The notes below the pieces were generated by a model. It did not search any database and had not been told where the DNA came from. It worked only from the letters and a program-made list of their open reading frames with translations. Both the position numbers and the translations under genes were made by a program. From assembly GCA_003712055.1 (NCBI GenBank), contig RHLJ01000003.1, positions 1 to 64,000 on the forward strand: 64,000 nucleotides of DNA, read 5' to 3'. Source of the stretch: Balneola sp. GTDB lineage: Bacteria > Bacteroidota > Rhodothermia > Balneolales > Balneolaceae. Each line of letters starts with the position of its first letter. Positions within the stretch are counted from its first letter, which is position 1. Below, one piece after another: positions 9,420 to 19,385 of the stretch.

Positions 9420-9788
9420 TTAAAGTACTTCCGGAGCTAGGGACACAATCTTCATGTAACTCTTCTCACGAAGTTCGCGAGCTACAGGTCCAAAAATACG
9501 TGTTCCTACCGGTTCCTGATCTTTGTTAATAACTACTGCGGCGTTTTCATCAAAACGGATATAGCTTCCGTCTTTTCGCCTGAATTCTTTTTTCGTTCTC
9601 ACTATAACAGCTTTAACAACATCACCCTTTTTAACATTACCACCCGGGAGTGCAGTTTTCACTGAAGCAGAAATTATATCACCTACTCTGGCATATCTTC
9701 TTCTTGAATCACCAAGAACTTTGATACACATGATTTTTTTTGCTCCGCTGTTGTCAGCTGTGTTTAAAATTGTTTGAGTTTGAACCAT
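9420..9788 (-). CDS. rplN: 50S ribosomal protein L14
   Basis: L14 lies at the subunit interface near the sarcin-ricin loop. The 122 residues start [20 protein letters not shown] and include [19 protein letters not shown] and [20 protein letters not shown], all highly conserved. Length is exactly typical. Confidence 0.98.
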   Translation of the reverse strand: MVQTQTILNTADNSGAKKIMCIKVLGDSRRRYARVGDIISASVKTALPGGNVKKGDVVKAVIVRTKKEFRRKDGSYIRFDENAAVVINKDQEPVGTRIFGPVARELREKSYMKIVSLAPEVL

Positions 9789-9807
9789 CGCTTTCTAAAC
9801 CTCTTAC

Positions 9808-10089
9808 TTATTTAGCTTTTTCAACGATTTCAACCAATCTCCAAGACTTTCTTTTGGAAAGCGGGCGGGTTGACATGATTCGAACAGTATCACCGATACC
9901 TGCTTCGTTGTTTTCGTCGTGAGCCATGTACTTGGTAGTTTTTGTGATGAATTTCCCATAAATAGGGTGCTTCACCTGACGATCAACAGCGATGGTGATA
10001 CTTTTCTCCATCTTATCGCTTACTACCCGGCCGGTTCTTTCACGGCGTTGTGCTCTTTCAATATTCTGTGCGTTTTCTGCCATAGTCAA
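9808..10089 (-). CDS. rpsQ: 30S ribosomal protein S17
   Basis: S17 binds 16S rRNA helix 11 early in assembly. The 93 residues hold an OB fold with [20 protein letters not shown] and [19 protein letters not shown], ending [20 protein letters not shown] first Met three codons upstream of MAENAQ makes the start slightly ambiguous; [15 protein letters not shown] would also be acceptable. Confidence 0.97.
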   Translation of the reverse strand: MTMAENAQNIERAQRRERTGRVVSDKMEKSITIAVDRQVKHPIYGKFITKTTKYMAHDENNEAGIGDTVRIMSTRPLSKRKSWRLVEIVEKAK

Positions 10090-10100
10090 AATCCTGCTGA

Positions 10101-10298
10101 TTACTCAGCACTTCTTTTTTCGTTCAAAATGGTTTTCAAACGTGCAATCTCACGTCTGTGACTTTTAATACGAGCAGGGTTTTCGAGCTGCCCGGTAACA
10201 GATTTAGAAAAACGAAGATTTTGAAGAGCAGACTGCTCATCCTTTACTCTGGTTTCTAATTCTGTAGTTGATAAATCTCTTAATTCGTGTGCTTTCAT
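10101..10298 (-). CDS. rpmC: 50S ribosomal protein L29
   Basis: L29 is a small helical protein at the tunnel exit that helps dock trigger factor and SRP. The 65 residues begin [20 protein letters not shown] and contain [20 protein letters not shown], the two-helix coiled hairpin of the family. It follows rplP by 10 nt and precedes rpsQ by 11 nt. Confidence 0.97.
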   Translation of the reverse strand: MKAHELRDLSTTELETRVKDEQSALQNLRFSKSVTGQLENPARIKSHRREIARLKTILNEKRSAE

Positions 10299-10308
10299 TT
10301 CTTCCTCC

Positions 10309-10728
10309 TTATCCGTTCAGGTCTCTACGAACGACGAATTTAGTTTTGATTGGAAGTTTGTGAGCAGCTCTTCTCATCGCTTCGCGAGCCCTGTCTTCAG
10401 ATACTCCGGCGATTTCAAACATGATGCGGCCTGGTTTTACCACAGCTACCCAGTGATCCAAAGCACCCTTACCTTTACCCATTCGAGTTTCAGCAGGCTT
10501 ACTGGTCATTGGTCGGTCAGGAAAAATTCTGATGAATGTCTGACCATCACGTTGAAGAGAACGTGCGATTGCGATACGACATGCTTCAATTTGTCGAGAA
10601 GTGATGAACTTAGGCTCCAATGCCTTTAAAGCAAAATCACCAAAATTGATGAGATGACCTCTGTTGGAATTGCCTTTAAGTTTATCGCGATGTACTCGAC
10701 GTCGTTTTACTCTTTTTGGTTCTAACAT
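10309..10728 (-). CDS. rplP: 50S ribosomal protein L16
   Basis: L16 organises the A-site and peptidyl-transferase region of 23S rRNA. The 139 residues begin [20 protein letters not shown] and include [20 protein letters not shown] and [19 protein letters not shown], diagnostic of L16. The conserved arginine-containing loop PDRPMTSKP is intact. Confidence 0.98.
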   Translation of the reverse strand: MLEPKRVKRRRVHRDKLKGNSNRGHLINFGDFALKALEPKFITSRQIEACRIAIARSLQRDGQTFIRIFPDRPMTSKPAETRMGKGKGALDHWVAVVKPGRIMFEIAGVSEDRAREAMRRAAHKLPIKTKFVVRRDLNG

Positions 10729-10738
10729 CGTTACTTAC

Positions 10739-11500
10739 CTATCCGTTGTTATTGTTCGCACGGTTTCTGTTTCGTCGGCGTCTGTTATTTCTGCGATCGC
10801 CTTTGTCGCCGCCTCTTCTACCTCGAGAAGAATCAGCTTCTTGTTTACTTTGAGCTCCAGGAGTCAAGTCAACATCTCCAATAATCTCTCCTTTGTAGAT
10901 CCAAACACTTACTCCAATAGCTCCATAAATGGTATTAGAAGTAGCAACTGAATAATCAATATCTGCTCTAAGTGTATGAAGGGGAATCTGGCCTTCTTTG
11001 TATTGTTCTGTTCTCGCCATCTCAGCACCGCCAAGACGACCAGCGCATGAAACTTTAATTCCTTTTGCTCCCATTCTCATGGCAGAAGCAATGGCGGTTT
11101 TCATTGCTCTTCTAAAGGAAACACGAGCTTGAAGTTGCTGAGCAATATTTTGAGCAACCAAACTTGCATCAAGCTCAGGTCTCTTAATTTCACTCACATT
11201 AATTTGTACTTCTTTGCTTGTGATTTTCTTTAACTCTTCGCGGAGTAATTCGATCTGCTCACCACCTTTCCCGATAATTACACCAGGACGGCTTGTTCTA
11301 AGAGTAAGAAGGATTCTCTTCGGGGTACGCTCGATCACTACGTTCGAAAGCCCACCGTTTCTTAAACGGGTTTGTAGATATTCGCGAAGCTTAGTGTCTT
11401 CAAGCACTAATGCAGGCTGGTTGTCTTCTGAGTACCAGTTAGAATCCCAACCGCGAATAATTCCTAGTCTAAAACCAATTGGATTTGTTTTTTGTCCCAA
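10739..11500 (-). CDS. rpsC: 30S ribosomal protein S3 with Arg/Asn-rich tail
   Basis: S3 lines the mRNA entry channel and contributes to mRNA unwinding. The N-terminus [20 protein letters not shown], the KH-domain GxxG loop [11 protein letters not shown] and the C-terminal domain with [20 protein letters not shown] are all standard. At 253 residues it is about 20 longer than E. coli S3. The extra length is a tail after about residue 218 made of Arg, Asn, Gly and Asp ([20 protein letters not shown]), likely disordered and RNA-contacting. Confidence 0.97.
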   Translation of the reverse strand: MGQKTNPIGFRLGIIRGWDSNWYSEDNQPALVLEDTKLREYLQTRLRNGGLSNVVIERTPKRILLTLRTSRPGVIIGKGGEQIELLREELKKITSKEVQINVSEIKRPELDASLVAQNIAQQLQARVSFRRAMKTAIASAMRMGAKGIKVSCAGRLGGAEMARTEQYKEGQIPLHTLRADIDYSVATSNTIYGAIGVSVWIYKGEIIGDVDLTPGAQSKQEADSSRGRRGGDKGDRRNNRRRRNRNRANNNNG

Positions 11501-11512
11501 GGTATTGCTCGT

Positions 11513-11890
11513 TTAATCGTTTGCCATTTCTACTTCACGTTTTGCAACCACCACAGTGATATGGCAAGAACGCTTGTTTATGCGGTGAGCCCTTCCCTGC
11601 GGTGCAGGTTGAATTCTCTTAAGGGTTACGCCTTCATTTACATAGATGGTTTTGATGTATAAATCTTCATCATCAAAACGCTCTTCCTGAAATTTATCTC
11701 TCAGGTTTGCTGCAGCCGACTTAATTACTTTTGCTACCTCAGCTGCTGAACCTTTTTTAGTGAATTCAAGCCTTTTCAAAGCTTTATCCACCTGAGCACC
11801 ACGTACAGCATCGGCTACTAACCTCACTTTACGAGGGGCTCTTCTTAAATGTCGTTGTATGGCTCTTGCCTCAAATACTGGAGTATCCAT
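11513..11890 (-). CDS. rplV: 50S ribosomal protein L22
   Basis: L22 lines the nascent-peptide exit tunnel with its long beta hairpin. The 125 residues carry RAPRKVRLVADAVRG at the N-terminus and the hairpin RIQPAPQGRAHRINKRSCHI, the site where macrolide-resistance changes occur in other species. Length is slightly above the E. coli protein (110). Confidence 0.98.
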   Translation of the reverse strand: MDTPVFEARAIQRHLRRAPRKVRLVADAVRGAQVDKALKRLEFTKKGSAAEVAKVIKSAAANLRDKFQEERFDDEDLYIKTIYVNEGVTLKRIQPAPQGRAHRINKRSCHITVVVAKREVEMAND

Positions 11891-11900
11891 TTACTCTACC

Positions 11901-12170
11901 TTATTTAGCTTTTTTCATTGGATGCCCACGGAAAGTTCGAGTTGGTGCAAATTCACCAAGTTTGTGACCTACCATGTTTTCTGTTACAAATACCGGAATG
12001 AACTGCTTGCCGTTATGTACAGCTAGTGTTAGCCCGATAAAATCAGGAGTTATCAGGGAACTTCTAGACCAGGTTTTGATCACTTTTTTGCTTCCGCTTT
12101 CATTAGCCTCATCAATTTTTCGTTGAAGCTTGTAATGAACAAAAGGCCCTTTTTTTAATGAGCGTGGCAT
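11901..12170 (-). CDS. rpsS: 30S ribosomal protein S19
   Basis: S19 sits at the top of the small-subunit head, contacting S13. The 89 residues start [20 protein letters not shown] and contain [20 protein letters not shown] and [20 protein letters not shown], diagnostic of S19. Gaps to rplB and rplV are 11 and 10 nt. Confidence 0.98.
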   Translation of the reverse strand: MPRSLKKGPFVHYKLQRKIDEANESGSKKVIKTWSRSSLITPDFIGLTLAVHNGKQFIPVFVTENMVGHKLGEFAPTRTFRGHPMKKAK

Positions 12171-12181
12171 ACTTTCTATTC

Positions 12182-13012
12182 TTATTTCTTAGCGTTTCTT
12201 CTTCTGATGATGTATTTATTCGATAGCTTCTTACGGTCTCGGGTCTTTTTACCTTTAGCCATTTGACCCCATGGAGAACGTGGATGTCCACCAGAAGCTT
12301 TACCTTCACCACCACCCATTGGGTGATCTACCGGATTCATCGCAACACCACGAGTTTGTGGACGACGACCTAACCAACGGCTTCTTCCTGCCTTACCAAT
12401 GGTAGTGTTCATATGATCCGGATTGCTGGTAGTACCAACAGTTGCAATGCAACGTCCCAGGATTAATCTCACTTCACCAGATGGAAGCTTTACACTTACA
12501 TACTTTTCTTGCTTACCTAACAACTGAGCTACAGTCCCAGCGCTTCGGCAAAGAATCGCTCCACGACCTGGTTCAAGCTCAATATTATGAATGAATGTAC
12601 CAGGAGGCATATGTCTTAATTCAAGAGCATTCCCTAAATCCGGAGATACCTTCGAACCAGAGATCACAGTATCACCAACTTTTAATCCATTAGGAGCGAT
12701 AATGTATCTTTTCTCACCATCCGCATAAGCTAAAAGAGCAATTCTTGCAGTACGGTTTGGATCGTACTCAATTGTTTGAACTTTAGCCGGGATATCAAAT
12801 TTGTTTCTTTTGAAATCGATTACCCTGTAACGGCGCTTGTGTCCTCCTCCTCTATGACGAGAAGTTTTACGTCCGTGATGGTTACGACCACCTGATTTAC
12901 CAATACCAACGGTAAGAGATTTTACCGGCTTATCAGTAGTAACGTCATCAAACACAGGAGCTATTCTGTGTCGGGTACCGGGAGTAATAGGTTTTAATTT
13001 CCTTGTTGCCAT
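12182..13012 (-). CDS. rplB: 50S ribosomal protein L2
   Basis: L2 is required for subunit association and peptidyl-transferase activity. The 276 residues include the RNA-binding domain and the C-terminal extension with the near-invariant [20 protein letters not shown], whose histidine is functionally critical in other bacteria. Length matches the family (about 275). Confidence 0.99.
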   Translation of the reverse strand: MATRKLKPITPGTRHRIAPVFDDVTTDKPVKSLTVGIGKSGGRNHHGRKTSRHRGGGHKRRYRVIDFKRNKFDIPAKVQTIEYDPNRTARIALLAYADGEKRYIIAPNGLKVGDTVISGSKVSPDLGNALELRHMPPGTFIHNIELEPGRGAILCRSAGTVAQLLGKQEKYVSVKLPSGEVRLILGRCIATVGTTSNPDHMNTTIGKAGRSRWLGRRPQTRGVAMNPVDHPMGGGEGKASGGHPRSPWGQMAKGKKTRDRKKLSNKYIIRRRNAKK

Positions 13013-13024
13013 GTATCTCTAATC

Positions 13025-13315
13025 TTAGATTTCGCTAAAGAAATCGATTTCACCTTCTTTAATTGTCACAATCGCCTTCTTCCATGTAGCAGTTCTACCT
13101 GCCTGGAAACCACTACGAGTATATCTTCCTTTAGGCTTGGAAGGCATGATCAATGTGTTCACTTTAGCTACTTTAACGCCAGGGTAGTGAGACTCGATAG
13201 CCTCTTTGATTTCCGGCTTGGTAGCTTTTTTTGCTACTTCAAAAGTGAACTTATTTTCCGTCTCAGAAAGACGGCTCAATTTTTCAGTAATAACAGGTCT
13301 GATTAAAATGCTCAT
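13025..13315 (-). CDS. rplW: 50S ribosomal protein L23
   Basis: L23 forms the tunnel-exit docking platform for trigger factor and SRP. The 96 residues start MSILIRPVITEKLSRLSETE and contain KPEIKEAIESHYPGVKVAKV and GRYTRSGFQAGRTATWKKAI. Its start codon overlaps the rplD stop by 4 nt (ATGA), a translational-coupling arrangement. Confidence 0.98.
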   Translation of the reverse strand: MSILIRPVITEKLSRLSETENKFTFEVAKKATKPEIKEAIESHYPGVKVAKVNTLIMPSKPKGRYTRSGFQAGRTATWKKAIVTIKEGEIDFFSEI

Positions 13316-13962
13316 GCTGCTACCTCTTCATTCTTGGATTCGATTGAGTTCTCAAGAACAGCAATCGCACTTTCCTGGATCATAATTACATCAGCGTTCA
13401 GGATCTGATATGTATTAGGCATGTTTGCTTCCAATACCATTACACCAGGAATGTTTCTAGCTGATAAGTATACGTTCTTGTCATTTTCAGCAGTAAGTAG
13501 AAGCACTTTTTTCCCTTCTGCCTGGAAAGCCGCAAGCATTGTATTTACTTGCTTGGTTTTTGGAGCTTCAAAAGTGAAGTCCTTTACAATAGTAATAGCT
13601 TCATTAGCAGCTTTCACCGATAACGCTGATTTTCTAGCTAAACGAATGACTTTCTTGTTTAACTTGAAGCTGTAGTCACGAGGCTTAGGACCAAATACAG
13701 TACCCCCTTTTCTAAGAAGAGGAGACTTGATGCTTCCACGGCGAGCATTACCAGTACCTTTTTGTCGATATAATTTCTTTGTACTACCAGTAATTTCTGA
13801 ACGCTCTTTTGTGCTGTGAGTACCCTGACGCTTATTAGCCATATGGCGACGAACGTCTTCGTACATAACAACTTCATTAGGCTCAATAGCAAAGATTGCA
13901 TCATTAAGATCTGCTTTTTTGCTCGCCTTGGTTCCGTCTATTTTATATATATCTAATTTCAT
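13312..13962 (-). CDS. rplD: 50S ribosomal protein L4
   Basis: L4 lines the exit tunnel with a long loop and in enterobacteria represses the S10 operon. The 216 residues include the loop segment RQKGTGNARRGSIKSPLLRK followed by GGTVFGPKPRDYSFKLNKK, both diagnostic. It overlaps rplW by 4 nt and follows rplC by only 2 nt. Confidence 0.98.
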   Translation of the reverse strand: MKLDIYKIDGTKASKKADLNDAIFAIEPNEVVMYEDVRRHMANKRQGTHSTKERSEITGSTKKLYRQKGTGNARRGSIKSPLLRKGGTVFGPKPRDYSFKLNKKVIRLARKSALSVKAANEAITIVKDFTFEAPKTKQVNTMLAAFQAEGKKVLLLTAENDKNVYLSARNIPGVMVLEANMPNTYQILNADVIMIQESAIAVLENSIESKNEEVAA

Positions 13963-13964
13963 TC

Positions 13965-14603
13965 TTACGCCTCAGCTGATTTGTTGAGGATTTCAACGTA
14001 GCTGCCTTTAGGACCAGGAATACTTCCTGTAACTAGTATGAGGCTTGATTCTGGAAGAATCTTAGCAACACTCAGGTTCTTTACTTTCACACGAGTATTA
14101 CCATGTTGACCTGCCATTCGCATTCCTTTGAATACACGTGCAGGGTCAGAAGCACCACCAATAGAACCAGGAGCTCTTAGTCGGTTATGCTGACCATGAG
14201 TCTCATCCCCAACTCCGCTAAAGTTATGGCGCTTGATTACCCCAGAGAATCCACGACCTTTTGAAGTACCGGCCACATCAACGATGTCTCCTACAGAAAA
14301 CACGTCTTCAACCTTAAGCTCATTACCTTCTACAAGTCCTTCTGGTAGGTAATCACGGAATTCTTTTACTACCGCTTTTCCTGAAGTTCCTGCTTTAGCA
14401 AGGTGGCCTTTTACAGCTTTTGAAATATTTTTTTCTTTTCGTTCAAAACTAGAAACCTGAACAGCATTGTAGCCATCCTTTTCTTCTGTTTTGATTTGGG
14501 TAATAACAGCGGTTGGAACTTCAACAACAGTTACAGGAATACTGCGACCGATTTCGTCGAAGACACTTGTCATCCCAACTTTTTTTCCAATCAAACCACG
14601 CAT
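13965..14603 (-). CDS. rplC: 50S ribosomal protein L3
   Basis: L3 is an assembly initiator whose long loop reaches the peptidyl-transferase centre. The 212 residues start MRGLIGKKVGMTSVFDEIGR and include GRGFSGVIKRHNFSGVGDET and GQHGNTRVKVKNL. The conserved Gln of the MAGQHG motif, methylated in E. coli, is present. Confidence 0.98.
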   Translation of the reverse strand: MRGLIGKKVGMTSVFDEIGRSIPVTVVEVPTAVITQIKTEEKDGYNAVQVSSFERKEKNISKAVKGHLAKAGTSGKAVVKEFRDYLPEGLVEGNELKVEDVFSVGDIVDVAGTSKGRGFSGVIKRHNFSGVGDETHGQHNRLRAPGSIGGASDPARVFKGMRMAGQHGNTRVKVKNLSVAKILPESSLILVTGSIPGPKGSYVEILNKSAEA

Positions 14604-14622
14604 TGTGTTCTTGATCCTTTCG

Positions 14623-14934
14623 TTAAACTTTAATTTCTACGTCAACGCCAGAAGGTAATTCCAGCTTCATTAGAGCATCTACGGTTTGTGAACCAGTAGA
14701 CAGAATATCAATAAGTCTTTTGTGAGCTCTGTATTCGAACTGCTCACGAGACTTCTTATCAACAAACACCGATTTATTTACAGTGATAATGCTTTTTCTT
14801 GTTGGTAATGGAATTGGACCAGAAACCACAGCACCAGTTGATTTTACAGTCTGAATAATCTTCTCAGCTGATTTGTCAATCAAATTATGATCGTATGACT
14901 TTAGCTTGATTCTGATTTTTTGTTGTGTTGCCAC
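14623..14934 (-). CDS. rpsJ: 30S ribosomal protein S10
   Basis: S10 is a small-subunit head protein and, as NusE, a transcription antitermination partner. The 103 residues contain [20 protein letters not shown] and [20 protein letters not shown], and end [10 protein letters not shown], as expected. It follows tuf after 13 nt, joining the str and S10 segments into one transcription unit. Confidence 0.98.
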   Translation of the reverse strand: MATQQKIRIKLKSYDHNLIDKSAEKIIQTVKSTGAVVSGPIPLPTRKSIITVNKSVFVDKKSREQFEYRAHKRLIDILSTGSQTVDALMKLELPSGVDVEIKV

Positions 14935-14947
14935 GGATCAGAACTCC

Positions 14948-16135
14948 TTAATCTAAGATTTTAGTTACCACACCGGCTCCTACGGTTCGCCCACCCTCAC
15001 GGATCGCAAAACGTAGCCCTTCTTCCATCGCCACCGGCTGAATCAATTCTACCGACAACTTCACATTGTCGCCAGGCATCACCATCTCCACGCCACTCGG
15101 CAGCTCACATGCTCCCGTTACATCCGTGGTACGGAAATAAAACTGTGGACGGTAGCCCTTGAAGAACGGCGTGTGACGCCCACCTTCGTCTTTGCTCAAC
15201 ACGTACACCTCACACTCAAACTTCTTGTGGGGAGTAATTGAGCCTGGCTTACAAAGCACCATTCCACGCTGGATGTCTTCCTTGGCAATACCTCGAAGCA
15301 GGATCCCCGCGTTGTCGCCCGCCTGACCCTGGTCAAGCAGTCTACGGAACATCTCAATACCAGTCACTACACTCTTTAACGGCTCTTCAACGATCCCTAC
15401 AATCTCGATCTCGTCGTTAAGCTTCAAGATTCCACGCTCAATACGGCCTGTTGCCACAGTTCCACGACCAGTGATTGAGAACACGTCTTCTACTGGCATT
15501 AGGAATGGCTTGTCTACATCACGCTCTGGAGTAGGGATGGTGGTATCCACTGCCTGGATAAGCTCCACAATCTTCTCTTCCCACTGCGCTTCGCCGTTAA
15601 GAGCACCTAACGCAGATCCCTGGATCACAGGAATATCATCGCCATCAAACTCATAGCTAGATAGCAGCTCACGTACTTCCAGTTCTACCAACTCAAGCAG
15701 CTCCTCGTCGTCCACCAAGTCTACCTTGTTCATGAACACTACGATTTGAGGCACCCCTACCTGACGAGCCAACAAGATGTGCTCGCGGGTCTGTGGCATC
15801 GGGCCATCGGTAGCCGCTACTACTAAAATAGCACCGTCCATCTGAGCCGCACCCGTTACCATGTTCTTCACATAGTCGGCGTGGCCCGGGCAGTCTACGT
15901 GCGCGTAGTGACGTGCTTCAGACTCATACTCCACGTGCGCCGTCGCAATGGTAATCCCACGCTCTCTTTCCTCCGGAGCGTTGTCAATCTGATCGAAGGC
16001 CTGGGCTTCTCCCCCATAAGTCTTCGCCATTACCGTCGTGATCGCCGCCGTCAAGGTCGTCTTGCCGTGATCTACGTGACCAATGGTGCCCACATTCACG
16101 TGGGGCTTGGTGCGTTGAAAGGTCTCTTTTGCCAT
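14948..16135 (-). CDS. tuf: elongation factor Tu
   Basis: EF-Tu delivers aminoacyl-tRNA to the ribosome using GTP. The 395 residues show G1 [11 protein letters not shown], the G3 motif DCPGHADY, G4 NKVDLVDD and the three-domain architecture ending [13 protein letters not shown]. Its base composition stands out: codons ending in C or G (ggc, ctc, cgc, acc, gtc) dominate, whereas neighbouring genes prefer A/T-ending codons. This may reflect extreme expression bias, gene conversion with another tuf copy, or transfer. Confidence 0.99.
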   Translation of the reverse strand: MAKETFQRTKPHVNVGTIGHVDHGKTTLTAAITTVMAKTYGGEAQAFDQIDNAPEERERGITIATAHVEYESEARHYAHVDCPGHADYVKNMVTGAAQMDGAILVVAATDGPMPQTREHILLARQVGVPQIVVFMNKVDLVDDEELLELVELEVRELLSSYEFDGDDIPVIQGSALGALNGEAQWEEKIVELIQAVDTTIPTPERDVDKPFLMPVEDVFSITGRGTVATGRIERGILKLNDEIEIVGIVEEPLKSVVTGIEMFRRLLDQGQAGDNAGILLRGIAKEDIQRGMVLCKPGSITPHKKFECEVYVLSKDEGGRHTPFFKGYRPQFYFRTTDVTGACELPSGVEMVMPGDNVKLSVELIQPVAMEEGLRFAIREGGRTVGAGVVTKILD

Positions 16136-16163
16136 ATTCTAACTAGTTTATCGTTTAAATTTC

Positions 16164-18305
16164 TTATGCCTGGCTTTCAATAATTTCCTGAGCAATCTTA
16201 TCAGGTACCTGCGTGTACTCTTCAAATTCCATAGAGTATACTGCACGCCCTTGAGTCAAAGATCGAAGGTCAGTAGAGTATCCGAACATCTCAGAAAGAG
16301 GAACATTTGCTTTTACTACTGAGCCATTAGGATCAGAGTTCATGCTCTGGATAATTCCACGACGACTGTTCAAGTCACCAATAACATCACCCATGTACTC
16401 TTCCGGAGTGGTTACTTCTACCTTCATTACAGGCTCAAGCATTACCGGCTTGGCTTTTTTTGCTGACTCACGGAAACCAGACTTTGCTGCTAATTCGAAG
16501 CTTAACTGGTCAGAGTCAACATCGTGGTAAGAACCATCAAATAGTCTTACACCAATATTTTGAACTCCATAGTTGGCCTGGATACCATTTTCCAAAGCCG
16601 CAAGGAATCCTTTTTCAACAGATGGGATAAATTCACGAGGAATATTACCACCTACAATTTCATTAATGAATACGAAGCCTTCGTGCTGACTCACACGATC
16701 CTTCTTACCTTCGTAATTATCGAAGTACCCCATAGGAGCAATCTCAAACTGGATATCAGCGAACTTACCACGGCCACCAGTTTGCTTCTTGTAAGTCTCA
16801 CGATGAGTAACATTAGCAGAAATGGTTTCACGGTAAGATACCTGAGGAGCACCTACGTTAGCTTCTACTTTAAATTCTCTTTTCAATCGATCAACAATGA
16901 TCTCAAGGTGAAGCTCACCCATACCAGCAATTGTAGTCTGACCAGTTTCTTCATCAGTAGAAACTTTAAATGTCGGATCTTCTTCAGCTAGTTTTTGAAG
17001 ACCAGTTGAAAGCTTGTCGCTGTCAGCTTTTGTCTTAGGCTCAACAGCAAGCTTAATTACCGGCTCTGGGAAAGTGATTTGCTCAAGGATAACTGGACTG
17101 TCCAGATCACAGAACGTATCACCAGTGTACACTTCTTTAACACCTACGACAGCTACAATATCACCTGCCTGGGCAAATTCTACATCTTTCTTGTCATTGG
17201 CATGCATCTCAAGTAGACGACCAACACGCTCTTTCTTACCAGTAGAAGAGTTTAAGATGTAAGATCCTTTGTCAAGTTTACCAGAGTACACTCGAGCAAA
17301 TGTTAACTTACCTACATAAGGATCCGTCATGATCTTGAAAGCTAATGCAGAGAAAGGACCATTTGGGTCAGCCTCTCTTGTAACTTCTTCTTCGGTTTTT
17401 GGATCGATACCCTTAACAGCTTCAACATCAAGTGGAGAAGGCATGAAATCAAGAACGCGATCAAGCATTGCCTGAACACCTTTGTTCTTAAGAGCAGTAC
17501 CACACATTACTGGAGTAATGTCTTTTGCAATAGTTGCCTTTCTGATCGCATCAATAATTTCTTCTTCAGAAATCTCCTCTTCCATGAGGTATTTTTCCAT
17601 CAGGGTCTCATCATGGTCAGCAATAGCTTCAAGCATTTGAACACGGTAGTCGTTCACGCTTTCAACCATATCTTCTGGGATGTCAATTACATCATATTTT
17701 GCTCCAAGAGAAGCTTCATCCCAAACAATACCTTGCATGGTGATCAAATCAACTACTCCTTTAAAGTTCTCCTCTCTTCCGATTGGAATTTGGATAGGAA
17801 TAGGATTTGCATTCAATTTTTCATCAAGCTGAGATACTACATTATAGAAGTCAGCTCCAGTACGATCCATCTTGTTCACGAAAGCCATACAAGGAACCAT
17901 GTACTTGGTAGCCTGTCTCCATACAGTTTCAGACTGAGGCTGAACAGCACCTACAGAGCAAAGTACAAATACTGCACCGTCTAATACACGAAGAGAACGC
18001 TCTACCTCTACGGTAAAGTCCACGTGACCAGGAGTATCAATAATATTGATGCGGTGATCTTTCCAAATACAGTGAGTAGCTGCAGAAGTGATAGTAATAC
18101 CACGCTCCTGCTCCTGCTCCATCCAGTCCATAGTAGCAGCGCCATCATGCACTTCACCAATTCTATGACTTCTACCAGTATAGAAAAGGATACGCTCGGT
18201 AACAGTGGTTTTACCGGCATCAATGTGCGCCATAATCCCGATGTTACGCGTTTTGCGCATTGTGTCGAGAACTTTAGGATCCATTGCAGTTTTAACTTCA
18301 GACAT
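16164..18305 (-). CDS. fusA: elongation factor G
   Basis: EF-G drives ribosomal translocation and recycling. The 713 residues start with a G domain ([47 protein letters not shown]), followed by domains II-V including [13 protein letters not shown] and [20 protein letters not shown]. Length and order are normal. It lies between rpsG and tuf, the classical str operon order. Confidence 0.99.
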   Translation of the reverse strand: MSEVKTAMDPKVLDTMRKTRNIGIMAHIDAGKTTVTERILFYTGRSHRIGEVHDGAATMDWMEQEQERGITITSAATHCIWKDHRINIIDTPGHVDFTVEVERSLRVLDGAVFVLCSVGAVQPQSETVWRQATKYMVPCMAFVNKMDRTGADFYNVVSQLDEKLNANPIPIQIPIGREENFKGVVDLITMQGIVWDEASLGAKYDVIDIPEDMVESVNDYRVQMLEAIADHDETLMEKYLMEEEISEEEIIDAIRKATIAKDITPVMCGTALKNKGVQAMLDRVLDFMPSPLDVEAVKGIDPKTEEEVTREADPNGPFSALAFKIMTDPYVGKLTFARVYSGKLDKGSYILNSSTGKKERVGRLLEMHANDKKDVEFAQAGDIVAVVGVKEVYTGDTFCDLDSPVILEQITFPEPVIKLAVEPKTKADSDKLSTGLQKLAEEDPTFKVSTDEETGQTTIAGMGELHLEIIVDRLKREFKVEANVGAPQVSYRETISANVTHRETYKKQTGGRGKFADIQFEIAPMGYFDNYEGKKDRVSQHEGFVFINEIVGGNIPREFIPSVEKGFLAALENGIQANYGVQNIGVRLFDGSYHDVDSDQLSFELAAKSGFRESAKKAKPVMLEPVMKVEVTTPEEYMGDVIGDLNSRRGIIQSMNSDPNGSVVKANVPLSEMFGYSTDLRSLTQGRAVYSMEFEEYTQVPDKIAQEIIESQA

Positions 18306-18326
18306 GTTTGTGATGAATAGTGTTTT

Positions 18327-18794
18327 TTAAAATCTAAAATGTGCGAATGCTTTGTTTGCCTCAGCCATACGGTGAGTCTCATCTTTCTTACGAACAGCTC
18401 CACCTTCATTCTTAGAAGCATCGATAAGCTCTCTGGAAAGACGAAGCGACATTGATTTATCATTTCTTGATCGCGCCGCTTTGATTAACCACCTCATTCC
18501 TAAGGCAGTACCACGCTCTTGTCTCACTTCAACAGGCACCTGGTAAGTAGCCCCACCAACTCGGCGAGACTTAACCTCAACTACTGGAGTTGAATTCTGA
18601 AGTGCAGAACGGAAAACATCAATACCTGTTTCTCCTGTTCTTTCTTCGATCAGTTCGAATGCCTGATAAACAATTTTACGAGCAACATTTTTCTTCCCGT
18701 CTTTCATCAGGTTGTTCACAAAACGGGTAATCATTTTGTCCGAAAAAATCGGATCTGGTTGCACGTCTCTTTTTTCTGCTTTTCTTCTACGCAT
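18327..18794 (-). CDS. rpsG: 30S ribosomal protein S7
   Basis: S7 initiates assembly of the 16S rRNA 3' domain and touches the E site. The 155 residues start [20 protein letters not shown] and contain [20 protein letters not shown] and the conserved beta-hairpin segment [20 protein letters not shown], ending in a helical region with [15 protein letters not shown]. Confidence 0.98.
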   Translation of the reverse strand: MRRRKAEKRDVQPDPIFSDKMITRFVNNLMKDGKKNVARKIVYQAFELIEERTGETGIDVFRSALQNSTPVVEVKSRRVGGATYQVPVEVRQERGTALGMRWLIKAARSRNDKSMSLRLSRELIDASKNEGGAVRKKDETHRMAEANKAFAHFRF

Positions 18795-18820
18795 GCTCGA
18801 CTAGTTTAAATTCTTAATGG

Positions 18821-19195
18821 TTACCCTTTAGGTCGTTTAGTACCGTATAAACTTCGGCTCTGTGTTCTACCCTCAACACCAGCAGTATCAAGTGTACCAC
18901 GAATGATGTGGTATCGAACACCCGGTAAATCCTTTACCCTTCCTCCACGAATAAGAACAATACTATGCTCTTGCAGGTTGTGGCCCTCACCAGGGATATA
19001 GGCGGTAACTTCAATTCCATTTGTTAAACGAACACGAGCTACTTTACGAAGTGCTGAGTTCGGCTTCTTCGGAGTGGTAGTGTAAACCCGGGTACAAACA
19101 CCACGCTTCTGCGGACAATTCTGCATTGCCGGAGCGGTTGTTTTCCGAACCTTACTTTTTCTACCTTTTCTAATAAGTTGTTGTATAGTTGGCAC
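18821..19195 (-). CDS. rpsL: 30S ribosomal protein S12
   Basis: S12 is the decoding-centre protein controlling accuracy. The 124 residues include [20 protein letters not shown] and [20 protein letters not shown], the two regions where streptomycin-resistance changes occur; both look wild-type (Lys in PKKPNS and in RVKDLPG). The start is GTG at 19195. First gene of the super-operon, preceded by a promoter-like element. Confidence 0.98.
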   Translation of the reverse strand: MPTIQQLIRKGRKSKVRKTTAPAMQNCPQKRGVCTRVYTTTPKKPNSALRKVARVRLTNGIEVTAYIPGEGHNLQEHSIVLIRGGRVKDLPGVRYHIIRGTLDTAGVEGRTQSRSLYGTKRPKG

Positions 19196-19235
19196 TGTTC
19201 AAAAATTTGGTTATTGCCATCAAATCGAGAGCTTG

Positions 19236-19266
19236 CAAATATCGGGATGTTTAGAATTTTGTGCAA
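19236..19266 (-). promoter_or_regulatory. putative promoter of the ribosomal super-operon
   Basis: On the minus strand TTG (19266-19264) is followed after 20 nt by GATATTTG (19243-19236). This resembles the Bacteroidota TTG-N19/20-TAnnTTTG pattern with one deviation in the first -7 bases. It is about 40 nt upstream of the rpsL GTG and is the best candidate in the recG/rpsL divergent gap. Confidence 0.45.
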
Positions 19267-19385
19267 AAAATTTATCACCAATAATTCCACTTATTCCTTA
19301 ATCTTGCCTAATCTCTAGAAAACTAGTGCTAAAAGCAGCTAAATTTACTCAATAATTTTTTTATAGATATATATCATTATATCAA

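Noticed and set aside
15881-17984. Open frames on the plus strand opposite tuf and fusA (for example 15881-16183 and 17613-17984)
   Set aside because: They run antisense to highly conserved elongation-factor genes, lack recognisable domains or start signals, and are explained as by-products of the opposite frames.
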